DNA from: Planctomycetota bacterium
Lineage (GTDB): Bacteria; Planctomycetota; Phycisphaerae; Phycisphaerales; UBA1924
Assembly: GCA_963204725.1 (NCBI GenBank)
Contig: CAUJHH010000070.1
Coordinates: forward strand, 1 to 58,084
Length of the DNA stretch: 58,084 bases
Direction: 5' to 3'
The position numbers were made by a program, and so were the translations under genes. Shown piece by piece: positions 1 through 8,640 of the stretch. How positions within the stretch are numbered: position 1 is the stretch's first letter; the number at the start of each line of letters is the position of its first letter. A model generated the notes under the pieces. That model worked only from the letters and a program-made list of their open reading frames with translations. It was not told where the DNA came from and made no database searches.

Positions 1-1
1 C

Positions 2-289
2 ACAAGTCCGTTCTCCGATTTCAACCTCAACGACTTCACGCAGCCCGGCGACATGGCCTACGTCGGCTACGCCACTTCCGATTTCTCGATCTTCGGCTAC
101 ATGCAGATCGAGCGCGTGACCGAGGTCGACTGGAAACTCATGGGCTACGCCTACGACCCCAGCGGCGGCGGCATCCTCGTCCAGAACCTCGTCCCCGCGC
201 CAGCCACGCTCGCCACCCTCACCCTCGCCACCTTCGCAACGCGCCGACGCTGCCTCCGGGGTGCCACCAGTTCGCATCACGCCTCGTGA
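2..289 (+). CDS. C-terminal part of an exported PEP-CTERM-like protein (5' end outside window)
   Basis: The frame is open from base 2, so the gene starts before the window. The visible 95 residues are rich in aromatic and acidic residues, as in secreted domains. They end in VPAPATLATL, a hydrophobic stretch (TLATLTLATFA) and an Arg cluster (TRRR), then a short tail. A VPxPA motif, one membrane helix and terminal arginines is the layout of a PEP-CTERM sorting signal, which is common in planctomycetes and is recognised by an exosortase. The body of the protein cannot be assigned. About 12 further residues follow the Arg cluster, which is slightly longer than usual. Confidence is good for an exported protein with a sorting signal and low for its function. 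Confidence 0.6.
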   Translation, partial: TSPFSDFNLNDFTQPGDMAYVGYATSDFSIFGYMQIERVTEVDWKLMGYAYDPSGGGILVQNLVPAPATLATLTLATFATRRRCLRGATSSHHAS

Positions 290-622
290 CGGAACTGGTG
301 CGCTGAGTCTCCGTCATCTCCCATTGGCGCTCGGGGCTGCCGCTCTTGCCCTTTGTCTTCTTCTGAGCGTCGCGAGCCGAGCCGCGACCGGAGCAGGAAA
401 TTTTTTGCCGAACTGCTGAATGGCCGGCGCGGTTCCGTATCTGGGACTGGGCGAACGCTCGCGTGGCGTGCGGCTGGGAACTGCACGCGTTCGTCCGGGG
501 TTCTGCTGTCTTGGGATGCACGCCCGGTCGCTGAGGGCCGGGCGTGCAACTTTTTCGCGCCCGATTCGCTACAGTGGGCTTCGCGCCCGGCCAAACGACG
601 CCGCGCCAAGCAGGAGCCCCTC
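290..622. other. Intergenic region
   Basis: There is no convincing gene here. Frames that overlap this stretch are Arg-rich and lack a start with a ribosome binding site. The only clear element is the hairpin at 517-555, which is listed separately. The promoter of the downstream aminopeptidase must lie between this hairpin and 623, but I see no clear -35/-10 pair. Confidence 0.5.
517..555 (+). terminator. Rho-independent terminator
   Basis: A perfect 11-bp stem (TGCACGCCCGG at 517-527 pairing with CCGGGCGTGCA at 538-548) has a 10-nt loop and is followed by AC and a run of five T. It probably ends the transcript that includes the PEP-CTERM gene and insulates the aminopeptidase downstream. Confidence 0.75.
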
Positions 623-1717
623 GTGAACATCGACCTCTTGAAGCGTCTCTGCCAGACCCCCGGCGTCCCCGGCCGCGAGGAGCGAGTCCGTGACCTGATC
701 AAGTCCGAGGTCAAGGGCCTCTTCGATGAGGTCCGCACCGATGCGATGGGGAATCTGATCTGCACCCGCGCCCCGCGAGGCGGCAAGGAGAAGCCCAAGC
801 CCCGCAAGGTCGGATCGGAGAAGTCGGCGACCACGCGCCCCCTGCGCGTCATGCAGCTCTGCCACATGGATGAGATCGGCTTCTACGTCAACCACATCGA
901 CGAGAAGGGGTTCATCTGGACGAATCCGGCGGGCGGCTTTGACCCGCGAAACCTCTTCTCGCGGCGCGTGCTGGTCTGCACCGACGACGGCGACCGCGTC
1001 GGCGTGATGAATCCCGGCGGCAGGCCGATCCACATCTCCGCACCGGAGGAGCGCACGAAGGTCCCCGAGGTGAAGGAGTTCTTCGTCGACATCGGGCTCC
1101 CCGCCGACAAGGTCAAGAAGCACGTCAAGATCGGCGACTACATCGTGATGCACGAGCCCTTCGAGGAGGTGGGGGACAAGCTCGTCAGCAAGGCGATGGA
1201 CAACCGCGTCGCCTGCTGGCTCGGCATCGAGTCCGTCCGCGAGCTCGATCGGCTCGGCACCGGGCACGGATGCGAGATCGTCGTCGCGTTCACCGTGCAG
1301 GAAGAGGTCGGACTCCGCGGGGCCCGCACGGCCTCGCACGCCGTTCTCCCCGATGTCGGCTTCGGCATCGACGTGACCCTGGCCTGCGACACCCCCGGCG
1401 TCCCGGAGAAGGAGTCGGTCTCGACCCACGGCAAGGGCTTCGCGCTGCACATCAAGGATGGCTCGTTCATCAGCGACCACACGCTCGTGACCGAGGTCGA
1501 GGCTCTGGCGAAGAAGCACAAGATCCCGTACCAGCGGTCGATCCTCGCGGCGGGTGGGCAGGACGGCGCGGCGGCGCAGCAGTCCGCCGCGGGCGCGCGG
1601 GCGATCGGCATCACCGTCGGCACGCGCTACATCCACACGGTGACGGAGATGATCGACAGGACGGACCTGAAGGCGGCGCGGGACATCCTGGCGCGGTACA
1701 TGAGCGTGGCGAAGTAG
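623..1717 (+). CDS. M42 family metallo-aminopeptidase (glutamyl aminopeptidase/endoglucanase-M type)
   Basis: Cytosolic dinuclear-metal aminopeptidase of the M42 (TET peptidase) family, which forms large self-compartmented oligomers that trim short peptides. The family residues are all visible: His81 in CHMDE, Asp193 in AMDNR, the Glu227-Glu228 pair in QEEVG, Asp250 in GIDVT and His338 in YIHT. The length of 364 aa is typical. The chosen GTG start at 623 has AGGAG just upstream and gives the family's usual N-terminus (NIDLLKRLCQTPGVPGREE). The frame stays open further upstream, but that part overlaps the terminator at 517-555 and is Arg-rich, so it is rejected. The gene stands alone and converges with the regulator at 1845-2420. 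Peptide specificity cannot be read from sequence. Confidence 0.9.
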   Translation: MNIDLLKRLCQTPGVPGREERVRDLIKSEVKGLFDEVRTDAMGNLICTRAPRGGKEKPKPRKVGSEKSATTRPLRVMQLCHMDEIGFYVNHIDEKGFIWTNPAGGFDPRNLFSRRVLVCTDDGDRVGVMNPGGRPIHISAPEERTKVPEVKEFFVDIGLPADKVKKHVKIGDYIVMHEPFEEVGDKLVSKAMDNRVACWLGIESVRELDRLGTGHGCEIVVAFTVQEEVGLRGARTASHAVLPDVGFGIDVTLACDTPGVPEKESVSTHGKGFALHIKDGSFISDHTLVTEVEALAKKHKIPYQRSILAAGGQDGAAAQQSAAGARAIGITVGTRYIHTVTEMIDRTDLKAARDILARYMSVAK

Positions 1718-1728
1718 GTCGAAAGAGA

Positions 1729-1763
1729 AAGCTCGCGGCGCGAGTGAACGCTGCCGCGAGCTT
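1729..1763 (-). terminator. Hairpin terminator between convergent genes
   Basis: A perfect 11-bp stem (AAGCTCGCGGC / GCCGCGAGCTT) with a 13-nt loop. Read on the minus strand it is followed by TTCTCTTT, so it fits a terminator for the regulator gene. On the plus strand it may also limit read-through from the aminopeptidase. Confidence 0.6.
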
Positions 1764-1844
1764 GGGGTGGGGGTGTCCCTCGGGCCTCTCGGCCCGTCGC
1801 TTGTCTCGGCCCTGCGTCGCACCGCGCCGCAAGGCCGATCGTGT

Positions 1845-2420
1845 TCAGTGGACGAGGTTGGTCGCGGCTTCGATGGCCGTGACGACCTGGCGGACCTGGA
1901 ACGGCTTCTTGAGGAAGTCGTCGAAGCCCTGTGAGCGAAGGGCGTGGGCCTGGCCGTCGGTCAACTTGCCGGACATCGCGACGATCCGCGTCATCTGGAG
2001 GTTGCTGGAGGTCCGGACCGCGTCGGCGACCTTTCGCGAGTCGCCGTCGTTCAGGTGGAGATCCAGGAGAAGCACATGCGGCTTGAACCGCTCGCACTCC
2101 AGCCCGGCCTCGAAGGCCGTGTTGGCGCAGTGGATCTCGTAGTTCGTCTGTTCCGCCAGCACCCGGGCCAGCGTGTCCGTCACGTCGTGATCCGCATCGA
2201 CGACCAGAACCCGCGTGCGGCCGCTGGAGAGCCCGTCGAGCGGGATCCCGTGCGACTTCATGAAGCGGACGAGCTCGCCCACGGGGATCCGACGGTCCTT
2301 GGACCCGGGAATCCGATACCCCTTGAGCGAACCGGTGTCGAACCACTTGGACACGGTGCGTGGGGCGACATTGCAGATCTTCGCAACTTCGCCCGTCGTC
2401 AGAACTTCCTTGTCGAGCAT
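1845..2420 (-). CDS. Helix-turn-helix (excisionase/MerR-like) plus response-regulator receiver protein
   Basis: A two-domain regulator of 191 aa. Residues about 6-58 form an excisionase-type winged HTH (LTTGEVAKICNVAPRTVSKW, then a basic wing GYRIPGSKDRRIP). Residues about 68-187 form a CheY-like receiver with acidic-pocket Asp75/Asp77, phospho-acceptor Asp120 in LLLDLHL, Ser150 in AMSG and Lys171/172 in LKKPF. The receiver is therefore complete and should be phosphorylatable. The DNA-binding domain lies N-terminal to the receiver, the reverse of the usual response-regulator order. No kinase gene is nearby, so this looks like an orphan regulator. Its target is unknown. The gene is divergent from the HEAT-repeat gene. 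Confidence 0.85.
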   Translation of the reverse strand: MLDKEVLTTGEVAKICNVAPRTVSKWFDTGSLKGYRIPGSKDRRIPVGELVRFMKSHGIPLDGLSSGRTRVLVVDADHDVTDTLARVLAEQTNYEIHCANTAFEAGLECERFKPHVLLLDLHLNDGDSRKVADAVRTSSNLQMTRIVAMSGKLTDGQAHALRSQGFDDFLKKPFQVRQVVTAIEAATNLVH

Positions 2421-2660
2421 GTCTCACCTCTCTCACAACCTGGGTGATCAGCGGGTGCAAGGCACCCACGCCACATTGCATCGGCCCGCAGGAGGGGTGA
2501 GTTGATGCTGCGGGTCGTCCGGCCGCGAAGTTCCTGTTTTGGGACGTGGTTGGGTAGGGGTATCCACGGTTGGGGCGGCTGGGGTCAATTCCTCAGCGGC
2601 GGATGGCGGTCGGGTCTGAGCGCCGCCGCACCCCGAAGGCGGGTGTCCGTTCGTGTCGGA

Positions 2661-2690
2661 TTGACACGGCTTGTCTGCACGGTGTAGATT
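2661..2690 (+). promoter_or_regulatory. Sigma-70-type promoter upstream of the HEAT-repeat gene
   Basis: TTGACA at 2661-2666 and TAGATT at 2685-2690 are 18 nt apart. It is the best -35/-10 match I see in the 448-bp divergent gap 2421-2868. Transcription would start near 2697 and leave an untranslated leader of about 170 nt before the GTG start at 2869. I see nothing else recognisable in this gap. Confidence 0.55.
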
Positions 2691-2868
2691 GCTGGCCCTT
2701 TCGACCGGCTCCGTTCGGATCCTGAGGAGGGACCGGGGCGTATTGGCCAGACCGCTTCCGCGGCCTGTTCGTTCATACCCTCGGCGTCGGCTCTGCAACG
2801 CCGAAGCCCCGGTGTGTTCCTGTTTCGTCGCTCTCCCCCCGCATGAAGCGGGCCTCGAGGAGTCTCAA

Positions 2869-5049
2869 GTGCGTCAATTGCCCCTCGCCCGCGCCGTTAT
2901 CCTCGCCAGCGTCCTTACCGCGTTCGGCCCGCTCGGGCTGGTTGCGCCGGTGGCGCTCACCGCCGCTGCTCAGGAGACTCGCCGCGAGGAGCTTCGTCAG
3001 CAGGAACTGCTCAAGGACTTCATCCATTACGTCCGCATCGATCGGCCGGACCTCGCCAAGTCTGTCGGCGATGAGCTCCTCGCGATCGGCATGTCCGGTC
3101 CGGAGTTCGTCGATCTGGTCGAGTCGAGCGGCGAGGTGGATCGCTTCACGCAGGCCGCTCCGAAGGGAACCCGTTCGGGCGAGCTCGAGAGCACGGCCGC
3201 TTCGCTTCTCTACCTCTATGAGCGCGGTCTGCTTGAGCGTGCACGCCTCGCGGACGAGATCGCCAAGAACATCCAGTTGCTGACGACGACGGCGCGTGGC
3301 CGCATTCTGGCTCGCGAGCGTCTGCTCACGGCCGGCGAGTACGCGATGCCTCAGCTGATGGACGCGTTCCTCGATCGCGCCGATCCCGCGTTGCAGGCGG
3401 AGGTCGCGCGTGTGATCGTCGACCTGGGTCGCCAGTCGATCATCCCGATGGTCACGGCGCTTCCGGATCTCGATGCCGGTGCGCAGGAGCGAGTCGTCGA
3501 TGTCCTCGGCCTCGTGAACTACCGCACCTCGATTCCCTTCCTGCTTGATCTCAAGTCCGAGTCGGCCAATCCGGCCGTCAAGAAGGCGTGCGATCGGGCC
3601 GTGGCGCGTCTTGGCGGCCAGGCCGACGAGACGGCGGCAAGCGGCTATGCCGAGCTTGCCGAGGCCTATTACCAGGAGCGGAGCGAGCTGACGAGCTTCC
3701 CGGGCGAGGCCATCCAGCTCATCTGGTCCTTCGATCCCGGCCTGGGTCTGGTGATGACGGGCATCGATACCTCCGTCTTCCACGAAGCGATGGCGATGCG
3801 GCTGGCCGAACGTTCGCTGCAGCTCAACTCCGCGAACCCCGACGCGGTCGCGCTCTGGGTGGCGTCGAACTTCTCCCGCCAGATCGATTCTCCCGAAAAC
3901 TACGACAATCCGGCGTACGGCTCCGACCGTCGCGAGGCGATGTACTACGCCGTCGCTGCAGGAGCGGACATCGGTCAGCGCGTGCTGGCTCGCGCCCTCG
4001 ATACGCGTGACACGCCGCTCGCACGCCTGGCGATCGCGTCGATCGAGCGGACGGCCGGCGGCGATTCGCTCTGGGCCGGTCAGGGGCCGCGTAAGCCCCT
4101 GCTCGAGGCCTTGGCCTATCCGAATCGTCGGGTGCAGTACGAGGCGGCCCTCGCGCTCGCTTCGGCGCAACCCACAACGGGATTCGCGGGTTCCGAGCGT
4201 GTCGTTCCGATCTTGGGCGGCGCGATCCGCGACGCCTCGAGCCGCTTTGCCGTGGTGCTCACGCGTGACGCCGAGGAGTATCCCCGCGTCCGCACGCTGC
4301 TCGAGTCGATGGGCTATGCCGTCGCGCCGCCGGCGCCGACGCTGGCCCACGCCGCGGTTGCGATCGCCGACGCAGCCGCGATCGACCTGGTCGTCGCGCT
4401 CCAGTCCGCGGACAGCACGCGCGAGGCAATCGAGGAGGCACGCGGGAATCCGAAGCTCATGGCGACGCCGTTCCTCGCGCTCGCGCAGCCGCAGGACGTC
4501 TCCGATCTCTCCGCCGAGTACTCGCGCGACGTGGGCGTCTTTGTCCGCAACGCACGGATCACCGACGACGGTTTCAATGCCGCGGTCAGCCAGTTGGTTG
4601 AGGTCGCCTCGGGCGGCCCGATCAGCGCATCGGAGGCCGAGGGGTACGCGAACCGTTCGATCGACGCCCTGCGTGACCTCGCGGTCGCGGGGAGCGTGGT
4701 GTTCGATGTCGGCGACGCGACGACGCCGCTCGCGGGCGCTCTTGGGGCGACCGGCTCGACGCTCCAGCTGCGTCTCGCCGACGTGCTCTCACGCGTGGAT
4801 CGTCCCAAGGCGCAGATCTCGCTCTTCGACGCCGCGATGGCGGGCGCCGGGGCCCAGCGGGTCGCGTTGCTCGGCAAGGCGACCGACTCGGCCAGGCGAT
4901 ACGGCAACCGGCTCGAAGAGCGCCAGGTTGGCCGCCTGCTGCAGGTCGCCCGATCTGCTTCGGGCGATGAGGCGACAGCCGCCGCGGCTCTCATGGGCGC
5001 ACTCGGCCTGAGCAGCAACGACATCGTTCCGCTGCTTCTGGGCGAGTGA
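2869..5049 (+). CDS. Exported HEAT-repeat protein with a degenerate receiver-like domain
   Basis: 726 aa from a GTG start at 2869 with GAGGAG 7 bases upstream. This start gives an N-terminal signal sequence (MRQLPLARAVILASVLTAF... to about residue 35, ending in TAAAQ), so the protein is probably periplasmic. Residues about 110-250 and 350-460 contain HEAT-like alpha-helical repeats (for example PALQAEVARVIVDLGRQS). Around residues 460-585 is a receiver-like fold: FAVVLTRD, then IDLVVALQS where a receiver has its Asp-bearing strand, then TPFLALAQ. The aspartate normally phosphorylated is replaced. The C-terminal quarter is again helical. No enzymatic motif is seen. It is a scaffold-type protein of unknown role, and the planctomycete setting makes the export call plausible. 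Confidence 0.7.
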   Translation: MRQLPLARAVILASVLTAFGPLGLVAPVALTAAAQETRREELRQQELLKDFIHYVRIDRPDLAKSVGDELLAIGMSGPEFVDLVESSGEVDRFTQAAPKGTRSGELESTAASLLYLYERGLLERARLADEIAKNIQLLTTTARGRILARERLLTAGEYAMPQLMDAFLDRADPALQAEVARVIVDLGRQSIIPMVTALPDLDAGAQERVVDVLGLVNYRTSIPFLLDLKSESANPAVKKACDRAVARLGGQADETAASGYAELAEAYYQERSELTSFPGEAIQLIWSFDPGLGLVMTGIDTSVFHEAMAMRLAERSLQLNSANPDAVALWVASNFSRQIDSPENYDNPAYGSDRREAMYYAVAAGADIGQRVLARALDTRDTPLARLAIASIERTAGGDSLWAGQGPRKPLLEALAYPNRRVQYEAALALASAQPTTGFAGSERVVPILGGAIRDASSRFAVVLTRDAEEYPRVRTLLESMGYAVAPPAPTLAHAAVAIADAAAIDLVVALQSADSTREAIEEARGNPKLMATPFLALAQPQDVSDLSAEYSRDVGVFVRNARITDDGFNAAVSQLVEVASGGPISASEAEGYANRSIDALRDLAVAGSVVFDVGDATTPLAGALGATGSTLQLRLADVLSRVDRPKAQISLFDAAMAGAGAQRVALLGKATDSARRYGNRLEERQVGRLLQVARSASGDEATAAAALMGALGLSSNDIVPLLLGE

Positions 5050-5506
5050 GTCTCGTCCGGCGATCGCGATCATCCTGAATCAACACCACCCGGCGTTCCG
5101 CGCCGGTTGTGTGCTGCGCTCGTGCGGACCAACTTCGTACGCGATGAGGTGGACGCGGGTGCAAGGTGCGCGTGCGCTCCTCGACGATCGTGATCGGGAA
5201 CGTATTCCTTGAGGGGTGTTGCACCTCGTGGGCGGCGGTGGAAGTGGGGGCAGTGGGGGCTTGGTCGGCGCATGGCTCCACGCCAGTGGCTCGCCGAGCT
5301 GCACGTCCAGCCGCAGTCGTGCTATCGACTTCGCCTTGTCCACGCCACGCCCGCGTAGACAAGGTGCCACGCGAATGCCGGATGGCAAACGAAATCGGGC
5401 ACGATTGGCCTGGGAACGATCGTTGGAGCCGAGCCGAAGCGGAGCGGTCCGAGCGAGGTTCCGACTTCGACACATGCGCACCTGTCACCGTTGCGCGGCA
5501 ACGGGC
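5050..5506. other. Convergent intergenic region
   Basis: 457 bases between two converging genes. An imperfect GC-rich hairpin near 5085-5112 (CCGGCG...CGCCGG) may terminate the HEAT-repeat transcript but lacks a T run. No gene with a ribosome binding site or recognisable protein pattern is seen. Confidence 0.4.
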
Positions 5507-6097
5507 CTACTCGAATGCCTGCGGCCCCTGTGACTTCAGCGACTCTTCGGCCGCCCACGCTCTCCACTGTGCTGTCTCACCCCGCATCGAGACTTGATGC
5601 AAGAGTTCTGCCGTGCGTTTGTTGCGTTTTGCGTGGCGAATCTCGCACATCGCCAGCGCCTGCATCGCTGGCACAAAGTCGGAGCAGACGTCCAGGGCGT
5701 CTTGGTATGCCATCATCGCATCCTCGAATCGCCCGGCTCGCTCGAACGTCAGTCCAAGGTTGAGGCGTGGATCGGGTGAACTCGGCATGAGCTTCCGCGC
5801 TGCTTCAAAGGAGAGGGCCGCTTCGTGGAGCCTCCCGGCATTGAGCAGCAGCACTCCCAGGTTGTTACGAGCCGTGCCGTTGTATGGATCGGCATCTACG
5901 GCTTCACGCAGCAGTTGCTCGGCGAGCGAGGGATCCTTTGCCGACATATCTGTCGCCCGCTGTGTCAATGTTGTAGCGAGGTCGATCTTCCGACGCGGCA
6001 CGTCGGCGTCGGATGCCGCTGATCGCTGATAGCCCGTGCAAGCCGGCGCGATGAGGAGAAGTCCGCTACATGCAAGTCGGCTCAGTACGCTTGGCAT
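5507..6097 (-). CDS. TPR-repeat lipoprotein, last gene of the secretion operon
   Basis: 196 aa. The N-terminus has a lipoprotein signal ending in LLIAPACTGY, with the lipid-accepting Cys at residue 20. Residues about 40-160 contain tetratricopeptide repeats; one reads DPYNGTARNNLGVLLLNAGR and the next SPDPRLNLGLTFERAGRFED. It starts 3 bases after the stop of the GspM-like gene and so belongs to the type II secretion operon. TPR lipoproteins act as pilotins in type IV pilus and some secretin systems, so a role in handling the secretin is possible. That is inference from position and fold only. Confidence 0.75.
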   Translation of the reverse strand: MPSVLSRLACSGLLLIAPACTGYQRSAASDADVPRRKIDLATTLTQRATDMSAKDPSLAEQLLREAVDADPYNGTARNNLGVLLLNAGRLHEAALSFEAARKLMPSSPDPRLNLGLTFERAGRFEDAMMAYQDALDVCSDFVPAMQALAMCEIRHAKRNKRTAELLHQVSMRGETAQWRAWAAEESLKSQGPQAFE

Positions 6098-6100
6098 GAT

Positions 6101-6646
6101 TCATCCACCCGTCGCGTGCGACTGGGCACGCCCCTTGTCGGGCTCGATCAGATAGGTTCGCACAAGTTCGAGCCGGATCATTCCGGTGCCGTCTCCGGCG
6201 GCGTTTCGTTGGAGGTCCACACGAGCGATCGTCCAATCCGGCGCGGTCGATTCCCAGACATCAAGGAAGGCTCCCGCCTGTGAGAGCGAGGAGACGCCGA
6301 TCGCTGCGGAGACAGCTCTACGCCGCACAGAGCGACTCGTAGCGGAATCAACCGCGGTATCCCGCGACTGTCGAACGCTCTTGAGTTGCGTGTTCTCTAT
6401 CCCGGCCGCATGCATCGTGTTTAGCAGGCGAGCGGATAGGTCCTGCTCGACCGGCGTATCGGCATCAAACCGGGGCGTCCGTCGGAGGGATGTCCGGATC
6501 ACGTCTGCGTTGGACTCCGCTTCCGCTACAAGCGATTGGGCCCGCGCCTTCGCGACGTCGGAGTGCGCCAATCGCCGCCACGCCAGTACGGGTCCGGCAG
6601 CCGTAAGGAGCCAGATGCAGATCAGGAGGGGGCGCCCGAGTTTCAT
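6101..6646 (-). CDS. GspM/PilO-like inner-membrane assembly protein
   Basis: 181 aa with one N-terminal membrane helix (LLICIWLLTAAGPVLAW, residues 8-24), a helical linker (SDVAKARAQSLVAEAE), then a periplasmic domain containing a segment like a ferredoxin-like GspM/PilO domain (GVSSLSQAGAFLDVWES). Its start overlaps the stop of the GspL-like gene by ATGA, so the two are translationally coupled. Sequence alone would not name it. The call rests on size, topology and position directly after the GspL-like gene. Confidence 0.55.
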   Translation of the reverse strand: MKLGRPLLICIWLLTAAGPVLAWRRLAHSDVAKARAQSLVAEAESNADVIRTSLRRTPRFDADTPVEQDLSARLLNTMHAAGIENTQLKSVRQSRDTAVDSATSRSVRRRAVSAAIGVSSLSQAGAFLDVWESTAPDWTIARVDLQRNAAGDGTGMIRLELVRTYLIEPDKGRAQSHATGG

Positions 6647-7527
6647 GGCGTTTCTCCACTCGCCGTCGGTCGGCGAAAGAGTTTCACCGTCGCGCGAGCG
6701 GCTCCCGCGTTTGTGGCGAGCGCCGGCTGTTCGATCTGCAATTGTGTGGTGTCACCGATCTGGCCGAGCCATGATGTCAGCAAGTCGGTGCGATCTGCCT
6801 GGAGTACGAGCACGAGTGCGACACCCTCGGCGCGAGCCGATTCGAGCCGAACACCCGAATCGTGTGGCCAACGATCCAGTACGGATCGGAGCATGGGCCA
6901 CGCGCTCTCGGGATGAGACGAACCGGCGACCTCGCGGGACGTACGTTGGACCCGCCGGACCTCCGCGCTCAGTCTGAGCGATGGTGGCAGCGACGAGGCC
7001 GTGGACGTCAGCTCATCCGCGAGCGCTGCGACGCGCAGTTCCGCGTTCTGCGTCAGCAGGTCTGCCTCTGAACGCCCTTTCTCCAATCCGACGAACACTG
7101 CGAGTCCGAGCAGTCCAGCCATGGCCGAAAGACGCCGGGTCCGGTGCCTGCGTGCCTGCCGCCTGCGACGGGGCTCGAACGGCCCGTGCAGCAGATTGAG
7201 TCGATCCGGCATGATCGGATCGGCACCGGTGTCGGTTGCGAGCCACGTTGGCAATTCCCTCGGCGATAACGACAGCGGATCGTCCTTCACCAGCGTGCCG
7301 AGGAGCTCCCGTGTCATCGCGCACGCGAGCACACGCCCATCTGGCAGCTCTAGACTTGCGTACTGCACATGCTCCACCGGGAGCGGGAGATCCGTATCAA
7401 GGAGGTTGTCCAGCACGCGTCGGCGCGCCGCGGCACCTCGAATGGAGCGAGGCGGAATGGTCAGCACTGCCCAGTAGAAGCGGTCGGGCTCGATCCGTCG
7501 ATGCGCCAGCGTCGATTCTCTGGTCAT
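6643..7527 (-). CDS. GspL/PilN-like inner-membrane assembly protein
   Basis: 294 aa. The first 155 residues are cytosolic and Arg-rich. They are followed by a membrane helix (LSAMAGLLGLAVFVGLEKG), a coiled-coil stretch (EADLLTQNAELRVAALADEL) and a small periplasmic domain with the strand pattern VRLESARAEGVALVLVLQ, as in PilN/GspL. It is coupled by ATGA to both neighbours. The actin-like cytosolic domain of classical GspL is not obvious, and the cytosolic part is shorter than usual. It would link the ATPase GspE to the pseudopilus base. Confidence 0.55.
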   Translation of the reverse strand: MTRESTLAHRRIEPDRFYWAVLTIPPRSIRGAAARRRVLDNLLDTDLPLPVEHVQYASLELPDGRVLACAMTRELLGTLVKDDPLSLSPRELPTWLATDTGADPIMPDRLNLLHGPFEPRRRRQARRHRTRRLSAMAGLLGLAVFVGLEKGRSEADLLTQNAELRVAALADELTSTASSLPPSLRLSAEVRRVQRTSREVAGSSHPESAWPMLRSVLDRWPHDSGVRLESARAEGVALVLVLQADRTDLLTSWLGQIGDTTQLQIEQPALATNAGAARATVKLFRRPTASGETP

Positions 7528-8009
7528 TCGGGACCCTCCGTGAGCGTGAGTTCATGCGCCGCACCGCCGATCTCGATCTCGACGGAGCGAGAGCCGATCG
7601 ATTTCAGGTACAGATCCCCGCGAGTCTCGCCCTGAACCATGGCCAGTGTGTCATCCGTGCGGATGTCGTAGAAATAGGCGTGTGGCACGCCGCCACTCCT
7701 TGCAGCGAGTCCCAGCAATTCAATCGGTAGAGGCTTGGTGACCAGAGCGACCGGAGGGGTAACGGTGGCCTCTCGGACAGGTCTTTCCATCGCCCAGAGT
7801 GCGTTCCACGAGGCCGAGGAACGAGGCGGCTCCTGCGATACAGCGGGCAGCGGTGGCGCGGTTGCGGCGTGTGACATCGTTGTGGTGTCCACAATGTGTG
7901 GCCCGTGGCGGTTGAGCGACGAGAAAGCCCATAGCCATGTGGCGAGCGCGAGTGCCAGGAGTGAACTCTCGGCGACGATCCATACAGCGGGCGGCGGGTC
8001 AAGGCGCAT
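7524..8009 (-). CDS. GspC-like inner-membrane protein
   Basis: 161 aa from an ATG at 8009, chosen because AGGAGG lies 7 bases upstream; the longer frame lacks such a site. A single membrane helix (about residues 9-30, WIVAESSLLALALATWLWAF) is followed by a Pro-rich linker and a C-terminal beta domain (LPIELLGLAA... AYFYDIRTDDTLAMVQG ... VEIEIGGAAHELTL) that resembles the HR domain of GspC/PulC, which contacts the secretin. It overlaps the GspK-like gene by 11 bases and GspL by ATGA. There is no PDZ domain. Confidence 0.55.
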   Translation of the reverse strand: MRLDPPPAVWIVAESSLLALALATWLWAFSSLNRHGPHIVDTTTMSHAATAPPLPAVSQEPPRSSASWNALWAMERPVREATVTPPVALVTKPLPIELLGLAARSGGVPHAYFYDIRTDDTLAMVQGETRGDLYLKSIGSRSVEIEIGGAAHELTLTEGPE

Positions 8010-8640
8010 CGAGCCACCTCCTCTCTTGACACGTCCATCCCTCTTCACTTGCTTGGTAGATTGCCGCCCATCGCCGACGCACACCACCGACCCAAATCTC
8101 GATTCTCATCTCCCAGCGTGGTGAGACATTTGTGAAGGTGGCTCGCCGCTCCTTTTCTCCGAGGGTTCCACCCGAAGGCCGCGGCGGGACCCGACCCTCG
8201 GATCTCGCCTGCTCGATGAGTTCGATGCCGCCCAGATGGCGTTCGGCGAGTGCGTCGCGGATCGTCTCGATGGGAAGCGTTGATACGTTGATTCGGTCCG
8301 GCTCGCACGCGTCGAACGCGTCAATCCGGATGCGAGAGGCCACCGCTCCCAGCGGGATTGTGTCGTCGAGCACGAGTGCCTTGGCAACTGTCGCATCAAT
8401 CGGGAGCACCACGGTGTCCGACCGCGTCATCAACCAATCGAGGATCGGCGCTTCGGCCTGTTCGAGGAGCGCGTCCGCCATGCGGAGGTGTAGCGACGTG
8501 CTGGTCCACTGTGCCGTCGCCACGGCGCAGCGTGTGAGTACTACCATCGTCGCGCACAGCGCGACGGTCGCGAGCAGCACAATAAGCAGAATCACGGAAC
8601 GCTCGCGGCGGGGCGATGTCGCTCCACAGCTGTGTCTCAA
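7999..8640 (-). CDS. gspK: GspK-like minor pseudopilin
   Basis: 213 aa. The hydrophobic N-terminal helix (RSVILLIVLLATVALCATMVVL) follows an Arg-rich leader like other type II secretion minor pseudopilins. The body has the helical pattern of the GspK alpha domain, including a DRINVSTLPIETIRDALAERHLGG segment that resembles the helix-hairpin-helix of GspK (broken here by length: residues near 120-145). The start is TTG in a TTGA overlap with the stop of the GspJ-like gene. The protein is shorter than typical GspK, which is near 320 aa. It would cap the pseudopilus tip together with I and J. Confidence 0.6.
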   Translation of the reverse strand: MRHSCGATSPRRERSVILLIVLLATVALCATMVVLTRCAVATAQWTSTSLHLRMADALLEQAEAPILDWLMTRSDTVVLPIDATVAKALVLDDTIPLGAVASRIRIDAFDACEPDRINVSTLPIETIRDALAERHLGGIELIEQARSEGRVPPRPSGGTLGEKERRATFTNVSPRWEMRIEIWVGGVRRRWAAIYQASEEGWTCQERRWLDAP

